From Rhodocyclales bacterium (GTDB lineage Bacteria; Pseudomonadota; Gammaproteobacteria; Burkholderiales; Rhodocyclaceae): a stretch of 64,000 nucleotides of DNA. The notes below the pieces were generated by a model. That model was given only the letters and a program-made list of their open reading frames with translations. It was not told the origin of the DNA and made no database searches. Location of the stretch: contig JAQGMG010000035.1 in assembly GCA_028292485.1 (NCBI GenBank), positions 33,186-97,185 on the forward strand, read 5' to 3'. Shown here piece by piece: positions 17,558 to 27,577 of the stretch (positions are counted from its first letter, which is position 1; every line of letters starts with the position of its first letter). Both the position numbers and the translations under genes were made by a program.

Positions 17558-18781
17558 GTGAACCGCTCGATCTGCGTCGCGCTGCTGGCCGCCGGAGTCA
17601 CGGCTTGCGGCACCACATCAACGGCGCCGGTAGTTCAACCCGAAGCACCGGCGTCACAGTCTGGGGCCAAACCGGTGCGCCCGCCGGTGCACAAGCCTGC
17701 TGCAGTTGTGCCTCCACCGCCACCTCCACGCCCGCCACTGCCTGCCGTCTATGCCGTACCGGATGCACAAATCGCCCTGCAGCGCCTGATGCCTGCGCGG
17801 CTCACGGATGCCTCCGGCTGGGCTGCAGACATCACCAACGCACTCGGCGTGCTGCGTATACCCCTGTCTCCAGAGAATGTGTGCAGCGTGCTGGCCATCA
17901 TCGAGCAGGAATCCAGTTTCAATGCCGATCCCGAGGTACCGAATCTGCCGCGCATCATCACGCGCGAAATCGATGCACGGCGTGAGCGCTACAGCATTCC
18001 GCAATTCGTCGTCGATCAGGGCCTGCAACGCAAGAGTCGCGACGGCCGCACCTATGCCACACGCATCAGCGTGCTGCACACCGAGTCGGACGTGAGCCGT
18101 CTGTACGAAGACATGTTCTCCGAGCTGCCCGATGTGGCCGCCGTCTACCAGCCGCGCAACCCTATCAATACTGCGGGCGCCATGCAGGTAAACGTTGCCT
18201 TCGCCGAAGAGCATGCGCATGCCAAACCGTACCCGTATGGACGCAACGTATCAGTGCGGCATGAGACCTTCTCGAGACGGGGCGGTCTGTATTTCGGCGT
18301 GGCCATGCTGCTTGACTACGCAGCGCCTTATCCGACGCCGCTGTATCGCTTTGCCGATTACAACGCGGGGCGCTTCTCCAGCCGCAATGCGGCATTCCAG
18401 AATGCACTGGCCCGCCTCAGCAACACGCCGCTGGTGGCCGATGGTGACCTGCTCATTTACCAGGACGGTGCCGTCAGCATGATGCCCAGCCTCACCCAGC
18501 GGGCCTTGACCGCACTGGCGCCAAAGCTCGGCATGGCGCCCGGGGATATACGCCGCGACCTGATGCTGGAGAAAACCGAGCAGTTCATGAGCACCTTGTT
18601 GTGGCGGCGTTTCTTCGCGCTGGCCGATGCAACCGGTCAGCCACCACCGCGTTTCGCCATGCCGCAAATCGCCGTGCATAGCCCGAAGTTCAATCGCACG
18701 CTGACCACCAGCGGCTATGCCACACAGGTCGATGGCCGCTTCGCCAATTGCATGGCACGCCAGGTGGCCGGCCGGCCGTAG
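17558..18781 (+). CDS. DUF1615 family lipoprotein
   Basis: Predicted 407-aa exported protein of the DUF1615 family, whose function is unknown. The start is taken as GTG at 17558 because it opens a signal peptide with a lipobox (VNRSICVALLAAGVTACG). No strong ribosome binding site is visible, so the start is uncertain. A proline-rich linker follows. The family core includes ALQRLMPARLTDASGWAADI, PENVCSVLAIIEQESSFNAD, the NTAGAMQVNVAFAEEHA segment, ETFSRRGGLYFGVAMLLDY and PLYRFADYNAGRFSSRNAAF. The EQESSF and AMQV pieces recall lysozyme-like transglycosylases, so cell-wall action is possible but not shown. Confidence 0.82.
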   Translation: MNRSICVALLAAGVTACGTTSTAPVVQPEAPASQSGAKPVRPPVHKPAAVVPPPPPPRPPLPAVYAVPDAQIALQRLMPARLTDASGWAADITNALGVLRIPLSPENVCSVLAIIEQESSFNADPEVPNLPRIITREIDARRERYSIPQFVVDQGLQRKSRDGRTYATRISVLHTESDVSRLYEDMFSELPDVAAVYQPRNPINTAGAMQVNVAFAEEHAHAKPYPYGRNVSVRHETFSRRGGLYFGVAMLLDYAAPYPTPLYRFADYNAGRFSSRNAAFQNALARLSNTPLVADGDLLIYQDGAVSMMPSLTQRALTALAPKLGMAPGDIRRDLMLEKTEQFMSTLLWRRFFALADATGQPPPRFAMPQIAVHSPKFNRTLTTSGYATQVDGRFANCMARQVAGRP

Positions 18782-18870
18782 AGCCTCGCATTGCTCAATG
18801 CAGCGACGTGGTGGCCTGGCCTGCGTCGGCTAAACTTGCCGACCTTTTGCGACCTTCAGTCCTGTAATCC

Positions 18871-20079
18871 ATGTCCCGAAGCAACGAACCCGGCAGTGCA
18901 TCCCCTTCCGCATTGCTGAAACGTCTACGCGCCCGCCTGCGCAACCTGATTCCGGCCGCCCTCGGCGGCGACGGCGAAGAGCGCATCCGCGCCTGTGCCG
19001 GTTCGCTGCTGGGCATCCTGCTCACCGCCCTGATCAGCCACAAGGTGCTCGGCGCGCAAGCCAGCCTGTGGCTCATCGCGCCGATGGGGGCGTCGGCCGT
19101 TTTGCTGTTCGCCGTGCCTTCCAGCCCACTGGCGCAGCCCTGGTCGATCATGGGCGGCAACTTCGTGGCGGCCGTCGTCGGCGTGAGTTGCTGGTACACC
19201 TTGCGCGATCCGCTGCTGGCTGCCAGCGCGGCGATTGCCATCGCCATCGGCTGCATGCTGGTGCTGCGTTGCCTGCACCCGCCTTCAGGTGCCGTAGCAC
19301 TCACCGCTGTGCTCGGCGGCCCGGCGATACACGATCTGGGCATGAGCTTCGTGCTCAATCCGGTGATGCTCAATTCGGCATGCCTGCTCGGTATTGCGAT
19401 CCTCTACAACCGCTTCACCGGGCGCCAGTATCCGCACCGCGCCAGCGTGCTCACCGCCGCGCAAAAACGCATGCGCGACACGCCGGCGGAAGAGCGTCTT
19501 GGCTTCACCGTCAGCGACCTGGACAACGTGCTGCGCGAGTACAACCAGGTGATCGACATCAGCCGCGACGATCTGCAATCGCTCTTCATGCAGGCCGAAG
19601 TGCAGGCCTATCGGCGCCGCTTCGGCGAGATCACTTGCGGCGACATCATGGCGCGCGAAGTGGTCAGCGTAGAGTTCGCCACGACGCTGGAAGAAGCCTG
19701 GGGCCAGATGCGCACGCATGGCATCAAGGCACTACCAGTGCTGGATCGCGCGCGTCGTGTGGTCGGCATCGTCACGCAGGCAGACTTCATGAAAAGAGCA
19801 GATCTCGATACGCATATCAGCATCGAATCACGCCTGCGTCATTTCATCCGCCGCATACCGGATACGCATTCCGACAAGCCGGAAGTGGTCGGCCAGATCA
19901 TGAGCCGCCCGGCGCAGACGGCGGCGGCCGACACGCATGTGGCGTCGCTGGTGCCACTGCTTGGCGGCAACGGCCACAGTCATATTCCCATCGTCGATAG
20001 CGAACGCCGGCTGGTCGGCATCGTCACGCCGCGCGACCTCATCGTGGCGCTGTATCGCGGCAGCCTCGAATCGGCATGA
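18871..20079 (+). CDS. HPP-family membrane protein with two CBS domains
   Basis: Predicted 402-aa integral membrane protein. Residues of about 40-180 form the HPP domain with four or five transmembrane helices and the signature LHPPSGAVALTAVLGGPA. From about residue 240 two CBS motifs follow: ITCGDIMAREVVSVEFATTL ... RVVGIVTQADFMKRADLD, then VGQIMSRPAQTAAADTHVAS ... RLVGIVTPRDLIVALY. CBS pairs bind adenine nucleotides and usually gate the fused partner. HPP proteins have been linked to nitrite transport in plants and cyanobacteria, so small-anion transport is possible. It is transcribed alone. Confidence 0.88.
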   Translation: MSRSNEPGSASPSALLKRLRARLRNLIPAALGGDGEERIRACAGSLLGILLTALISHKVLGAQASLWLIAPMGASAVLLFAVPSSPLAQPWSIMGGNFVAAVVGVSCWYTLRDPLLAASAAIAIAIGCMLVLRCLHPPSGAVALTAVLGGPAIHDLGMSFVLNPVMLNSACLLGIAILYNRFTGRQYPHRASVLTAAQKRMRDTPAEERLGFTVSDLDNVLREYNQVIDISRDDLQSLFMQAEVQAYRRRFGEITCGDIMAREVVSVEFATTLEEAWGQMRTHGIKALPVLDRARRVVGIVTQADFMKRADLDTHISIESRLRHFIRRIPDTHSDKPEVVGQIMSRPAQTAAADTHVASLVPLLGGNGHSHIPIVDSERRLVGIVTPRDLIVALYRGSLESA

Positions 20080-20223
20080 ACGCCGCCTGAAATGTAGCGA
20101 TGCGGCGCTTGAAGCGGGCTGCACGACACCCCATTTACGTAAGGAACCGCCAGTGCCGCAGCGGGTCTCACACGCTGCGCGCACAAAGCGTTGCGCAAAT
20201 GGTTTCATTGAAAGGAATTCCCG

Positions 20224-21072
20224 ATGTTCAACTTGCTCAAGACCTCGATCCTGATGGCCGCGATCATGGCGCTGTTTGGCGTGATTGGCGCCATGATCGG
20301 CGGCAGGAGCGGCATGCTGCTGGCGCTGCTGTTCGGCGGCGGCATGAACTTCTTCTCGTACTGGTTCTCCGACAAGCTGGTGCTGCGCATGTACAACGCC
20401 CAGCAGGTCGACGAAAACTCCTCGCCCTACCTCTACAACATGGTGCGCGAACTGGCCGGCCGTGCGCAGCTGCCAATGCCGCGCGTCTACCTCATCAATG
20501 AACAGCAACCGAATGCCTTCGCCACCGGCCGCAATCCGCAGAACGCCGCCGTCGCCGCGACGACCGGCATCCTGCAACTCCTCACCGAACGCGAGTTGCG
20601 CGGTGTCATGGCGCACGAGCTGGCCCACGTCAGGCATCGCGACATCCTCATCTCGACCATCGCCGCAACGGCAGCAGGCGCCATTTCTGCGCTGGCCAAC
20701 TTCGCCATGTTCTTCGGCGGTCGCGATAGCGAAGGGCGGCCAAGCAATCCGCTGGCAGGCATCCTTGTCGCGCTGCTGGCGCCGATTGCCGCCGCGTTGA
20801 TCCAGATGGCCATCTCGCGCACGCGAGAATTCGAGGCCGATAGGGGTGGTGCCGAGATTTCCGGCGATCCACGCGCGCTGGCCGATGCACTGGCGAAGAT
20901 TCATCACTATGCAACCGGCATTCCGATGGAATCGGCCGAAGCGCACCCGGAGACCGCACAGATGATGATCATGAATCCCCTGTCGGGGCGTGGCATGGCG
21001 GGCTGGTTCTCGACACACCCCTCCACCGAGGAACGCATTGCACGCCTGCACGCCCTCTCACGCGGCATCTGA
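20224..21072 (+). CDS. htpX: Membrane zinc metalloprotease HtpX
   Basis: Integral-membrane M48 protease that removes damaged or misfolded membrane proteins in quality control alongside FtsH. The 282-aa product starts with two hydrophobic helices ([18 protein letters not shown] and [17 protein letters not shown]), has the zinc-binding [10 protein letters not shown] motif, further helices after it, and the third zinc ligand in [12 protein letters not shown]. Length matches the family (about 280-295). It is preceded by 144 bp without a gene; the region includes GGAATTCCCG just before the ATG. No regulatory CpxR-like site could be assigned by eye. Confidence 0.95.
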   Translation: MFNLLKTSILMAAIMALFGVIGAMIGGRSGMLLALLFGGGMNFFSYWFSDKLVLRMYNAQQVDENSSPYLYNMVRELAGRAQLPMPRVYLINEQQPNAFATGRNPQNAAVAATTGILQLLTERELRGVMAHELAHVRHRDILISTIAATAAGAISALANFAMFFGGRDSEGRPSNPLAGILVALLAPIAAALIQMAISRTREFEADRGGAEISGDPRALADALAKIHHYATGIPMESAEAHPETAQMMIMNPLSGRGMAGWFSTHPSTEERIARLHALSRGI

Positions 21073-21079
21073 AGTATTG

Positions 21080-21100
21080 CCGACCGCACGCTGCGGTCGG
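21080..21100 (+). terminator. Hairpin after htpX
   Basis: A 9-bp stem (CCGACCGCA, loop CGC, TGCGGTCGG) lies 8 bp after the htpX stop. What follows is GAATAAAACC, not a T-run, so it may be a factor-dependent stop or only an mRNA end-protecting hairpin. Confidence 0.45.
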
Positions 21101-21194
21101 GAATAAAACCGTAGCCCACGGTGTTCAGTGTTGGCACATTTAGCCGCCTTGTTTGCCCCTTTTTTGCCATTTCGCATTCCTCGAGGAGAGAACC

Positions 21195-22076
21195 ATGAAC
21201 GATCGCGCAGATTTCGATAGCCCTGAACTGAACAGCCTCTTGCCGCCCCTGACGTTTGATCGTCGCAGCTTCATCGCCAGCATGGTTGCTGGTGGTTTCG
21301 CGCTTGCGGCACAGCCGGTCATGGCACAAACCATCATCAAGACCGACGCCGAGGGCCTCGATACCGGCGTTGTCGAAATTCCCAGCGACGGCTTCAATAT
21401 GCCGGCGTACTACGCACGACCAAAGAGCGGCGACAAGTTCGCGACCGTGCTCGTCATCCAGGAAATATTCGGCGTGCACGAACACATCCAGGATCTGTGC
21501 CGCCGCTTGGCCAAGAAAGGCTACCTGGCCGTTGCGCCGTCTCTGCATGCACGCTTCGGCGACGAAACCAAGATCAGCAGCATTGCGGAAATCATGAGCA
21601 ATATCGTCGCCAAAGTGGCTGACGAACAGGTGATGCGCGACCTCGACAATACCGTGGCATGGGCAGCGAAGAACAAGGGCAATACCGACAGGCTCGGTGT
21701 AACGGGCTTCTGCTGGGGTGGTCGGCAGACCTGGCTGTATGCCGCGCATCAACCCAAACTCAAGGCCGCCGTTGCCTGGTATGGCCCGGTCAACACGCCG
21801 AGCACACCCCTGACACCGAAAGTGGTGAAGGACGTGGCCGTCGATATCAAGGTACCTGTGCTTGGGCTATACGGCGAAGCCGACAGCGGCATCAAGGTAG
21901 CCGACGTCGAAGCGATGCGTACTTCCCTGAAAGCCGCGGGCAGCAAGTCCGAAATAGTGATCTACCCGGGCGCCTCGCATGGCTTCAACGCCGACTATCG
22001 TCCGAGCTACAACAAGGAAGCTGCGGAAGATGGCTGGAAGCGTTTGTTGGCGTGGTTTGCCGCCAATGGGGTTTGA
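21195..22076 (+). CDS. Tat-exported dienelactone hydrolase family protein
   Basis: Predicted 293-aa hydrolase. The ATG at 21195 has GAGGAGAG upstream. The N-terminus contains a twin-arginine style signal: FDRRSFIASMVAGGFALAA then QPVMAQ, so export by Tat is likely. The catalytic set is that of dienelactone hydrolase: Cys nucleophile in VTGFCWGGRQTW, Asp in YGEADSGIK, and His in YPGASHGF. Family members hydrolyse dienelactone or related esters; the true substrate is unknown. The unusual export suggests a periplasmic ester substrate or simple detoxification. It stands alone between htpX and trhO. Confidence 0.88.
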   Translation: MNDRADFDSPELNSLLPPLTFDRRSFIASMVAGGFALAAQPVMAQTIIKTDAEGLDTGVVEIPSDGFNMPAYYARPKSGDKFATVLVIQEIFGVHEHIQDLCRRLAKKGYLAVAPSLHARFGDETKISSIAEIMSNIVAKVADEQVMRDLDNTVAWAAKNKGNTDRLGVTGFCWGGRQTWLYAAHQPKLKAAVAWYGPVNTPSTPLTPKVVKDVAVDIKVPVLGLYGEADSGIKVADVEAMRTSLKAAGSKSEIVIYPGASHGFNADYRPSYNKEAAEDGWKRLLAWFAANGV

Positions 22077-22129
22077 GACTATTTGCGCCAAGGCAACATG
22101 TAGCTTCTCACCGCCATTGTGAGAACCAG

Positions 22130-22154
22130 GTCATTCCCGCTTTCGCGGGAATGA
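22130..22154. repeat. dRS3-like palindrome, short copy
   Basis: GTCATTCCCGC, loop TTTC, GCGGGAATGAC forms a perfect 11-bp stem. It shares its core with the longer repeat at 16144-16228. It lies between the hydrolase gene and trhO, 53 bp after the stop codon. Confidence 0.8.
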
Positions 22155-22254
22155 CGAGTTTGGGCGGAACAGCGCATGGTTCCACCTACGGGGTAAGCCC
22201 GCAGAGGCTTGCGGATTGCTAAGATGCGTATCCGCACACGTCAGCCGCATCGCC

Positions 22255-23028
22255 ATGTCCGCATCGCTCCCCGCACCCATCATCAACATCTCGGCCTACC
22301 GTTTCGTCACCATCGACGACTGCGAAGCCTTGCGTGAGCGCCTGCAGGCCGAATGCGAACGGCTGCAACTCAAGGGCACGATCCTCATCGCCGAGGAAGG
22401 CATCAATGTTTTTCTCGCCGGTCCACGCGAAGCGATCGATGCCGTACTTGCCTGGCTGCATGCCGACCTGCGCTTCGCTGATCTGACCGCGAAGGAATCC
22501 CTGTCCGACGCGCCGCCGTTCCGCCATCTCAAGGTCAAGCACAAGCGCGAAATCATCACCATGAATCGCCCGGCCATCCAGCCGCAGTCGGGCCGTGCAC
22601 CGGCAGTGTCGGCCGAGACCCTCAGGCGCTGGCTCGATCAGGGCCATGACGACGCGGGCCGACCCGTGGTGACGCTGGATACACGCAACGCCTTCGAAGC
22701 CGACCTGGGTCGCTTCGAGGATTGCATCGACTATCGCATCGACAAGTTCAGCGAATTCCCGCCCGCCGTCGAAGCCAATGCTGCGGCACTTCGCGACAAA
22801 ACCGTGGTCACCTATTGCACCGGCGGCATTCGCTGCGAGAAAGCCGCCATCGTCATGCGCGAAGCCGGCATCGAAAACGTCTACCAGCTTGACGGTGGCA
22901 TATTGAAATATTTTGAAGAAGTGGGTGATACGCATTGGCAAGGCAGCTGTTTCGTCTTCGACGAACGCCGTGCGCTCGATGCCGCCCTCACCCCTGCAAC
23001 ACCGCCCAAAGAGAAGGTCGAATCATGA
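22255..23028 (+). CDS. trhO: tRNA uridine-34 hydroxylase TrhO (YceA, rhodanese domain)
   Basis: Oxygen-dependent enzyme that makes 5-hydroxyuridine at tRNA position 34, a step towards cmo5U or mcmo5U. The 257-aa product has the N-terminal acylphosphatase-like part ([20 protein letters not shown]) with [18 protein letters not shown], and the rhodanese domain with catalytic Cys in [18 protein letters not shown] 22255 (MSASLPAP) is preferred to the upstream frame, which lacks similarity. Its stop overlaps the ATG of pepN (ATGA), so the two are co-translated. The functional tie between a tRNA modifier and an aminopeptidase is unclear. Confidence 0.92.
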   Translation: MSASLPAPIINISAYRFVTIDDCEALRERLQAECERLQLKGTILIAEEGINVFLAGPREAIDAVLAWLHADLRFADLTAKESLSDAPPFRHLKVKHKREIITMNRPAIQPQSGRAPAVSAETLRRWLDQGHDDAGRPVVTLDTRNAFEADLGRFEDCIDYRIDKFSEFPPAVEANAAALRDKTVVTYCTGGIRCEKAAIVMREAGIENVYQLDGGILKYFEEVGDTHWQGSCFVFDERRALDAALTPATPPKEKVES

Positions 23029-25697
23029 ACGCGCCACAAACGATCTACCTGAAGGACTACGCGCCACCGGCATATCTCGTCGACACGGTCGATCTGGATA
23101 TCTCGATCAACGAAGGCTTCGCACGCGTCAGCGCACGCCTCGCGATGCGCCGCAACCCGGCTGGTACGGGCGGCGCGCTGCTGCTCGATGGTGAAGAGCT
23201 GCAACTCGAAGCATTGCGCATCGACAGCCGCGCCTTGACCACCAGCGAATATGCCTATGCAGGCGACAAGCTCAGCATCGCCAGCGTGCCCGAGTCTTTC
23301 ATTCTCGAAAGCGTGGTACGCATCGAACCGGATCGCAACACGCAGCTCTCCGGCCTGTATCGCTCCAAGGATGGCTATTTCACGCAATGCGAAGCGCAGG
23401 GTTTCCGTCGCATCACGTTCTACCCGGACCGGCCAGACGTGATGGCACGCTTCACATGCGTTCTGCATGCCGACAAGGCGAAGTTTCCCGTGCTGCTGTC
23501 CAACGGCAATCCTGTCTCCGCAGGTGACGATGAAGATGGGCGCCACTGGGCCTTATGGTCTGATCCTTATCCCAAGCCAGCCTACCTTTTCGCGTGTGTC
23601 GCGGCGAAACTCGAAATGCTTGAGGATCATTACGTCACGACATCAGGCCGCCGCGTGCGTTGCGCGGTGTATGTCGAACCCGGCAAGCTCGACCAGTGCG
23701 CGCATGCGGTTGCCGCACTGAAGCTGTCGATGAAATGGGACGAAGATGTCTTCGGCCTGGAGATGGATCTCGATCACTACATGATCGTCGCGGTCGGCGA
23801 CTTCAACATGGGCGCGATGGAGAACAAGGGTCTCAATATCTTCAATACCAAGTACGTGCTGGCACGCCCCGACACCGCCACCGACACGGACTACCAGAAC
23901 ATCGACCGTGTCGTCGCACACGAGTACTTCCACAACTGGACCGGCAATCGCGTCACTTGCCGTGACTGGTTCCAGTTGTCGCTAAAGGAAGGCCTCACGG
24001 TTTTTCGCGACCAGAATTTCGGCATGGACGTGCACTCCGCGGGTGTCACGCGCATCCAGGAAGTGCGCACGCTGCGTGCGGCGCAATTCCCCGAAGATGC
24101 AGGCCCGATGGCGCACCCGATCCGCCCGGCCAGCTATGCCGAGATCAACAATTTCTACACCGCGACGGTGTATGAAAAAGGGGCGGAGGTGATCCGCATG
24201 ATCCACACCCTGATCGGCAAGGAGGCCTTCCGCAAGGGCATGGATCTTTACTTCGAACGCCATGACGGGCAGGCCGTCACCTGCGAGGATTTCGTTGCCG
24301 CCATGCAGGATGCGTCGGGCCTGAACCTCGACCAGTTCCAGCGCTGGTACAACCAGGCGGGCACGCCGCGCCTCGTCGTGCGTGACAGTTTCGATGCGGC
24401 AACCAGACGATACACCCTGGATGTGGAGCAGCAGTACCCGGCCACCCCCTATGAGAAAAGCATGCGAACTGGCGGCAAGTCCTTACCGCGTGGCGCATAT
24501 CATTTGCCATTGGTGCTTGGCTTGCTCGACGCAGAGGGACGCGAACTGCCGCTGCGTCTGGCAGGTGAAGACACCGCGCAAGGAACACAGCGCACGCTGC
24601 AGCTGCGTGAGAACCATCAGCGCTATGTGTTCGAGGACGTGGACGCAACACCGGTGCCATCGCTGCTACGCGGTTTTTCAGCGCCGGTCGTGCTCGATTA
24701 TCCGTATTCGGACGCAGCCCTCACTCACCTCATGGCTTTCGACAGCGATGCAGTCAATCGCTGGGAAGCGGGGCAGCGACTTTCCACCGGCATATTGCTC
24801 AAAGGTATTTCGCTAAATGCCGAGAGTCGCGCGGCAGAGGCGTGGATACCCGAAAATTACACGCAAGCCATCGGCCACCTGCTGGCGTCTGCATTCACTG
24901 CGAACGGCGACCCTGCACTGGTGGCCGAAGCGCTGGCGCTGCCTTCTGAAACCTACCTTGCCGAGCAGATGGAAGTCGTTGATCCCGATGCCATCCACGC
25001 TGCGCGTTTGTCTCTCCGCCAGCATCTGGCACGCACGCTACGCGAGCCACTGACCGGTACTTATGAGCGATTGAAGATCGACGAGCCTTATTCACCGGAC
25101 AACGCGCAGGCTGGCAAACGCGCCCTGCGCAATATCTGCCTGTCCTATCTCGCCGAGCTCGACGATCCGGCATCGCACGCAATAGTTCTCGCCCATTACG
25201 AGCACGCCGCCAATATGACCGACACGATGGCAGCCTTGTCTGCGCTGGCCAACCTCGACATCCCCGCGCGGCACACCGTGCTCGATGCGTTCTATGCCAA
25301 ATGGAAGAACGAAGCGCTCGTTGTCGACAAATGGCTGCAGGTGCAATCCACCTCACGCCTGTCCGCCACCGGTAGCGATGTGCGCGCCCTGATGGCGCAC
25401 GAGGCTTTCGATATCCGCAACCCCAACAAGGTGTATTCGCTGGTGCGTGCCTTTTGCGCCGCCAATCCCAAGCATTTCCATGCCGCTGACGGCAGCGGCT
25501 ACAAGCTGGCGGCCGACGTGGTACTGCAGCTTGACTCGCTGAACCCGCAGGTCGCGTCGCGCATCGCTCGTTGCTTTGATCGCTGGAAGAAATTCGATGC
25601 GGCGCGCCAAGGCAAGGCACGTATCCAGCTTGAGCGTATCCGCGCACAGCCTGGCCTGTCGAGCGACGTGGCCGAAGTCGTAAGCAAGGCACTCTAG
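23025..25697 (+). CDS. pepN: Aminopeptidase N
   Basis: Cytoplasmic M1 zinc aminopeptidase for peptide turnover. The 890-aa product fits the PepN length (about 870-890). The exopeptidase motif [17 protein letters not shown] and the zinc site [20 protein letters not shown] with downstream ligand [13 protein letters not shown] are intact. The C-terminal half is the alpha-solenoid typical of the family ([20 protein letters not shown]). The start codon at 23025 overlaps the trhO stop by 4 bp; the start [19 protein letters not shown] fits PepN N-termini. The longer open frame from 22935 is the trhO tail read out of frame. Confidence 0.96.
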   Translation: MNAPQTIYLKDYAPPAYLVDTVDLDISINEGFARVSARLAMRRNPAGTGGALLLDGEELQLEALRIDSRALTTSEYAYAGDKLSIASVPESFILESVVRIEPDRNTQLSGLYRSKDGYFTQCEAQGFRRITFYPDRPDVMARFTCVLHADKAKFPVLLSNGNPVSAGDDEDGRHWALWSDPYPKPAYLFACVAAKLEMLEDHYVTTSGRRVRCAVYVEPGKLDQCAHAVAALKLSMKWDEDVFGLEMDLDHYMIVAVGDFNMGAMENKGLNIFNTKYVLARPDTATDTDYQNIDRVVAHEYFHNWTGNRVTCRDWFQLSLKEGLTVFRDQNFGMDVHSAGVTRIQEVRTLRAAQFPEDAGPMAHPIRPASYAEINNFYTATVYEKGAEVIRMIHTLIGKEAFRKGMDLYFERHDGQAVTCEDFVAAMQDASGLNLDQFQRWYNQAGTPRLVVRDSFDAATRRYTLDVEQQYPATPYEKSMRTGGKSLPRGAYHLPLVLGLLDAEGRELPLRLAGEDTAQGTQRTLQLRENHQRYVFEDVDATPVPSLLRGFSAPVVLDYPYSDAALTHLMAFDSDAVNRWEAGQRLSTGILLKGISLNAESRAAEAWIPENYTQAIGHLLASAFTANGDPALVAEALALPSETYLAEQMEVVDPDAIHAARLSLRQHLARTLREPLTGTYERLKIDEPYSPDNAQAGKRALRNICLSYLAELDDPASHAIVLAHYEHAANMTDTMAALSALANLDIPARHTVLDAFYAKWKNEALVVDKWLQVQSTSRLSATGSDVRALMAHEAFDIRNPNKVYSLVRAFCAANPKHFHAADGSGYKLAADVVLQLDSLNPQVASRIARCFDRWKKFDAARQGKARIQLERIRAQPGLSSDVAEVVSKAL

Positions 25698-25805
25698 GGT
25701 CGACATTGTCCCGTCTTCTGCAATGGTGATTTGCGCGAACACGGTGAGATTAATTGTTGCCGTGCGCTATCGTCGCGGTATCAAGATCTTTCAGGAGCAC
25801 CTTGC

Positions 25806-26411
25806 ATGAACACGCCTGACAACCAGAGTGCAGAGATCGCCCCGGCACTCGACCTGGCATTTCGCAACGCCCGCACGTTCAATCGCTTCACCGACAAGCC
25901 GGTGCCGGATGAAACGCTGCGCGCGATTCGCGAACTCATGAAATGGGGACCGACGTCATTGAATAGTCAGGCCGCACGCTTCGTATTCCTGAAGTCGAAG
26001 GAATCGCGCGAGCGTTTGCGCCCGGCATTGTCGGCAGGCAACCTCGAAAAAACCATGGCCGCGCCGGTAACCGTCATCGCTGCCATCGACACCCGTTTCT
26101 ACGAACATCTCGCCACGCAGTTCCCGACGTACGACGCGCGCCCGATGTTTGAAGCCAAACCTGCGATTGCCGAGAGAACCGCTTTCCGGGATGCAACGCT
26201 GCAAGGCGCTTACTTCATGATCGCGGCGCGTCTGCTCGGACTGGATTGCGGCCCGATGGCGGGCTTCGATGCCGACAAGGTCAATGCAGAATTCTTTGCC
26301 GATGGTCGCTGGCGAGCCAACTTTCTCATCAATCTCGGCTATGGAGACCCGGCAGGAAATCACCCGCGTGGGCCACGCCTCGCGTTCGACGAAGTGGCAC
26401 AGATTCTTTGA
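25806..26411 (+). CDS. Malonic semialdehyde reductase RutE-like nitroreductase
   Basis: Predicted 201-aa FMN-dependent nitroreductase-fold enzyme of the RutE/HadB subgroup, which reduces malonic semialdehyde to 3-hydroxypropionate in pyrimidine degradation or detoxification. Matching segments include FRNARTFNRFTDKPVPDETL, MKWGPTSLNSQAARFVFLKS, the AYFMIAARLLGLDCGPMAGF block and the C-terminal INLGYGDPAGNHPRGPRLAF. The length (about 196 in E. coli RutE) fits. ATG 25806 has an AGGAG site upstream. No other rut genes are nearby, so the physiological substrate may differ. Confidence 0.87.
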   Translation: MNTPDNQSAEIAPALDLAFRNARTFNRFTDKPVPDETLRAIRELMKWGPTSLNSQAARFVFLKSKESRERLRPALSAGNLEKTMAAPVTVIAAIDTRFYEHLATQFPTYDARPMFEAKPAIAERTAFRDATLQGAYFMIAARLLGLDCGPMAGFDADKVNAEFFADGRWRANFLINLGYGDPAGNHPRGPRLAFDEVAQIL

Positions 26412-26590
26412 TCGTACCCGATGGAAAATGGCTGCAGAACCGCCGGGCGGCGCTCATCGGGCGGTCGATCGGATCTGCCTGCAAGCGTAAGAATAATCAC
26501 GCAAACAAGGGTTCTTCCTGATGGGCAGCCGCCCGACTGCCGCGTAGTCTGCCAGCATCGCAATAACATTTGCTCTTGGCATATTTTCAC

Positions 26591-26854
26591 GTGGCTATCG
26601 ACCTCGCTTTCATCCCCTGCAAGACCGAATCAGGCACTGCCGAGATCCGCACGCGCGCGCTCAAGCTTGAGTCGCGTCTGCGCCTCTTGCTGATCCAGAT
26701 CGATGGACGCAAACGCATCGCCGATCTGCTGGCAATCGTCGGTGACTCGACAAACGACACAGTGATCGAAGACCTGCGCAAACTGCGCGAGCTCGGGCTG
26801 ATCGGTTGGGACGATTCGCTGGCCAGCCAGCGGAAATCTTCAGCTACCCAGTAG
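26591..26854 (+). CDS. Small conserved-looking protein of unknown function
   Basis: Predicted 87-aa protein. The reading EIRTRALKLESRLRLLLIQI then DGRKRIADLLAIVGDSTNDT and EDLRKLRELGLIGWDD looks like a winged-helix type small domain, which I associate with short betaproteobacterial proteins but cannot name. The start is uncertain: GTG 26591 (VAIDLAFIPCK) is chosen, TTG 26570 is an alternative, and neither has a clear ribosome binding site. Its 3' end overlaps the convergent Lon-N gene by 15 bp. Confidence 0.55.
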   Translation: MAIDLAFIPCKTESGTAEIRTRALKLESRLRLLLIQIDGRKRIADLLAIVGDSTNDTVIEDLRKLRELGLIGWDDSLASQRKSSATQ

Positions 26855-27502
26855 CTTGTGATCGCTGAGATACTGGAAAATAATCGATAACCGCAGTAAA
26901 GGGTCTTCCAGTTCCAGCAGCTTCAACCGCGCCAGCGGCGGGATCGGCAGTATTTCCGTGAAACGGTGCCCTACCCAGTTCGCATCGTCGAAAGCATAAG
27001 GCTGGGCAATCACTTCCGGGCCCTTGTCAGCAGCCGCCAACTGCAGCAACGCCTGCATGCTGGCATACTCCGCGGGCACACCAACATCGACTTCCGATAG
27101 CCAGTCTACGCGTGCCTCTACCGTATTTTTCTCGGTCACCACATAGTCGGCAATACGAAAGCGGCGGCGGCCCGACACCGTGATGGCCAGCAGCCCCTGC
27201 TGCTGCATGTCCCAATCGACCAGATGCGCTTCGACTCCGACGAGGTGCGGCTCGGCCGCCTCGCCGACTTCGTTGCCACGCTTGATCAGGCAGATACCGA
27301 AAGGGCGATCGCCCTGCATGCAACTCGCAATCATGTCCATATAGCGCGCTTCGAAAATGCGCAGCTTCATGCGCCCGTGCGGCAACAACACGTTGCCCAA
27401 CGGGAAGATGGGTAAATGCGTTGGCAAGTGCGCTGGCGCTGTTTCCTGGCCGTCTTCCGTGGCGGGACGAGGGCGGGAATCTTCTGTCTGGGGTTTACGC
27501 AT
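26840..27502 (-). CDS. Lon N-terminal substrate-binding domain protein
   Basis: Predicted 220-aa stand-alone version of the Lon protease LAN domain; no ATPase or protease domain is present. Recognisable pieces are LPIFPLGNVLLPHGRMKLRI, FEARYMDMIASCM, FGICLIKRGNEVG and the GRRRFRIADYVV beta segment. Such proteins may bind or present substrates, but the role is unproven. The ATG at 27502 (MRKPQTED) is used; an in-frame TTG three codons earlier is possible. It is divergent from the MidA-type gene and convergent with the small 87-aa gene. Confidence 0.87.
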   Translation of the reverse strand: MRKPQTEDSRPRPATEDGQETAPAHLPTHLPIFPLGNVLLPHGRMKLRIFEARYMDMIASCMQGDRPFGICLIKRGNEVGEAAEPHLVGVEAHLVDWDMQQQGLLAITVSGRRRFRIADYVVTEKNTVEARVDWLSEVDVGVPAEYASMQALLQLAAADKGPEVIAQPYAFDDANWVGHRFTEILPIPPLARLKLLELEDPLLRLSIIFQYLSDHKLLGS

Positions 27503-27577
27503 ATACGGCAAAGAGAGCTGGTTGCAGGCTGAATTGTACCCGCCGAGGCCACATGCCCGCCGCTACAATCGACCACC

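Noticed and set aside
19828..21051. 407-aa open frame antisense to the HPP-CBS gene and htpX
   Set aside because: It spans two real genes on the other strand, which is not compatible with a genuine gene here.
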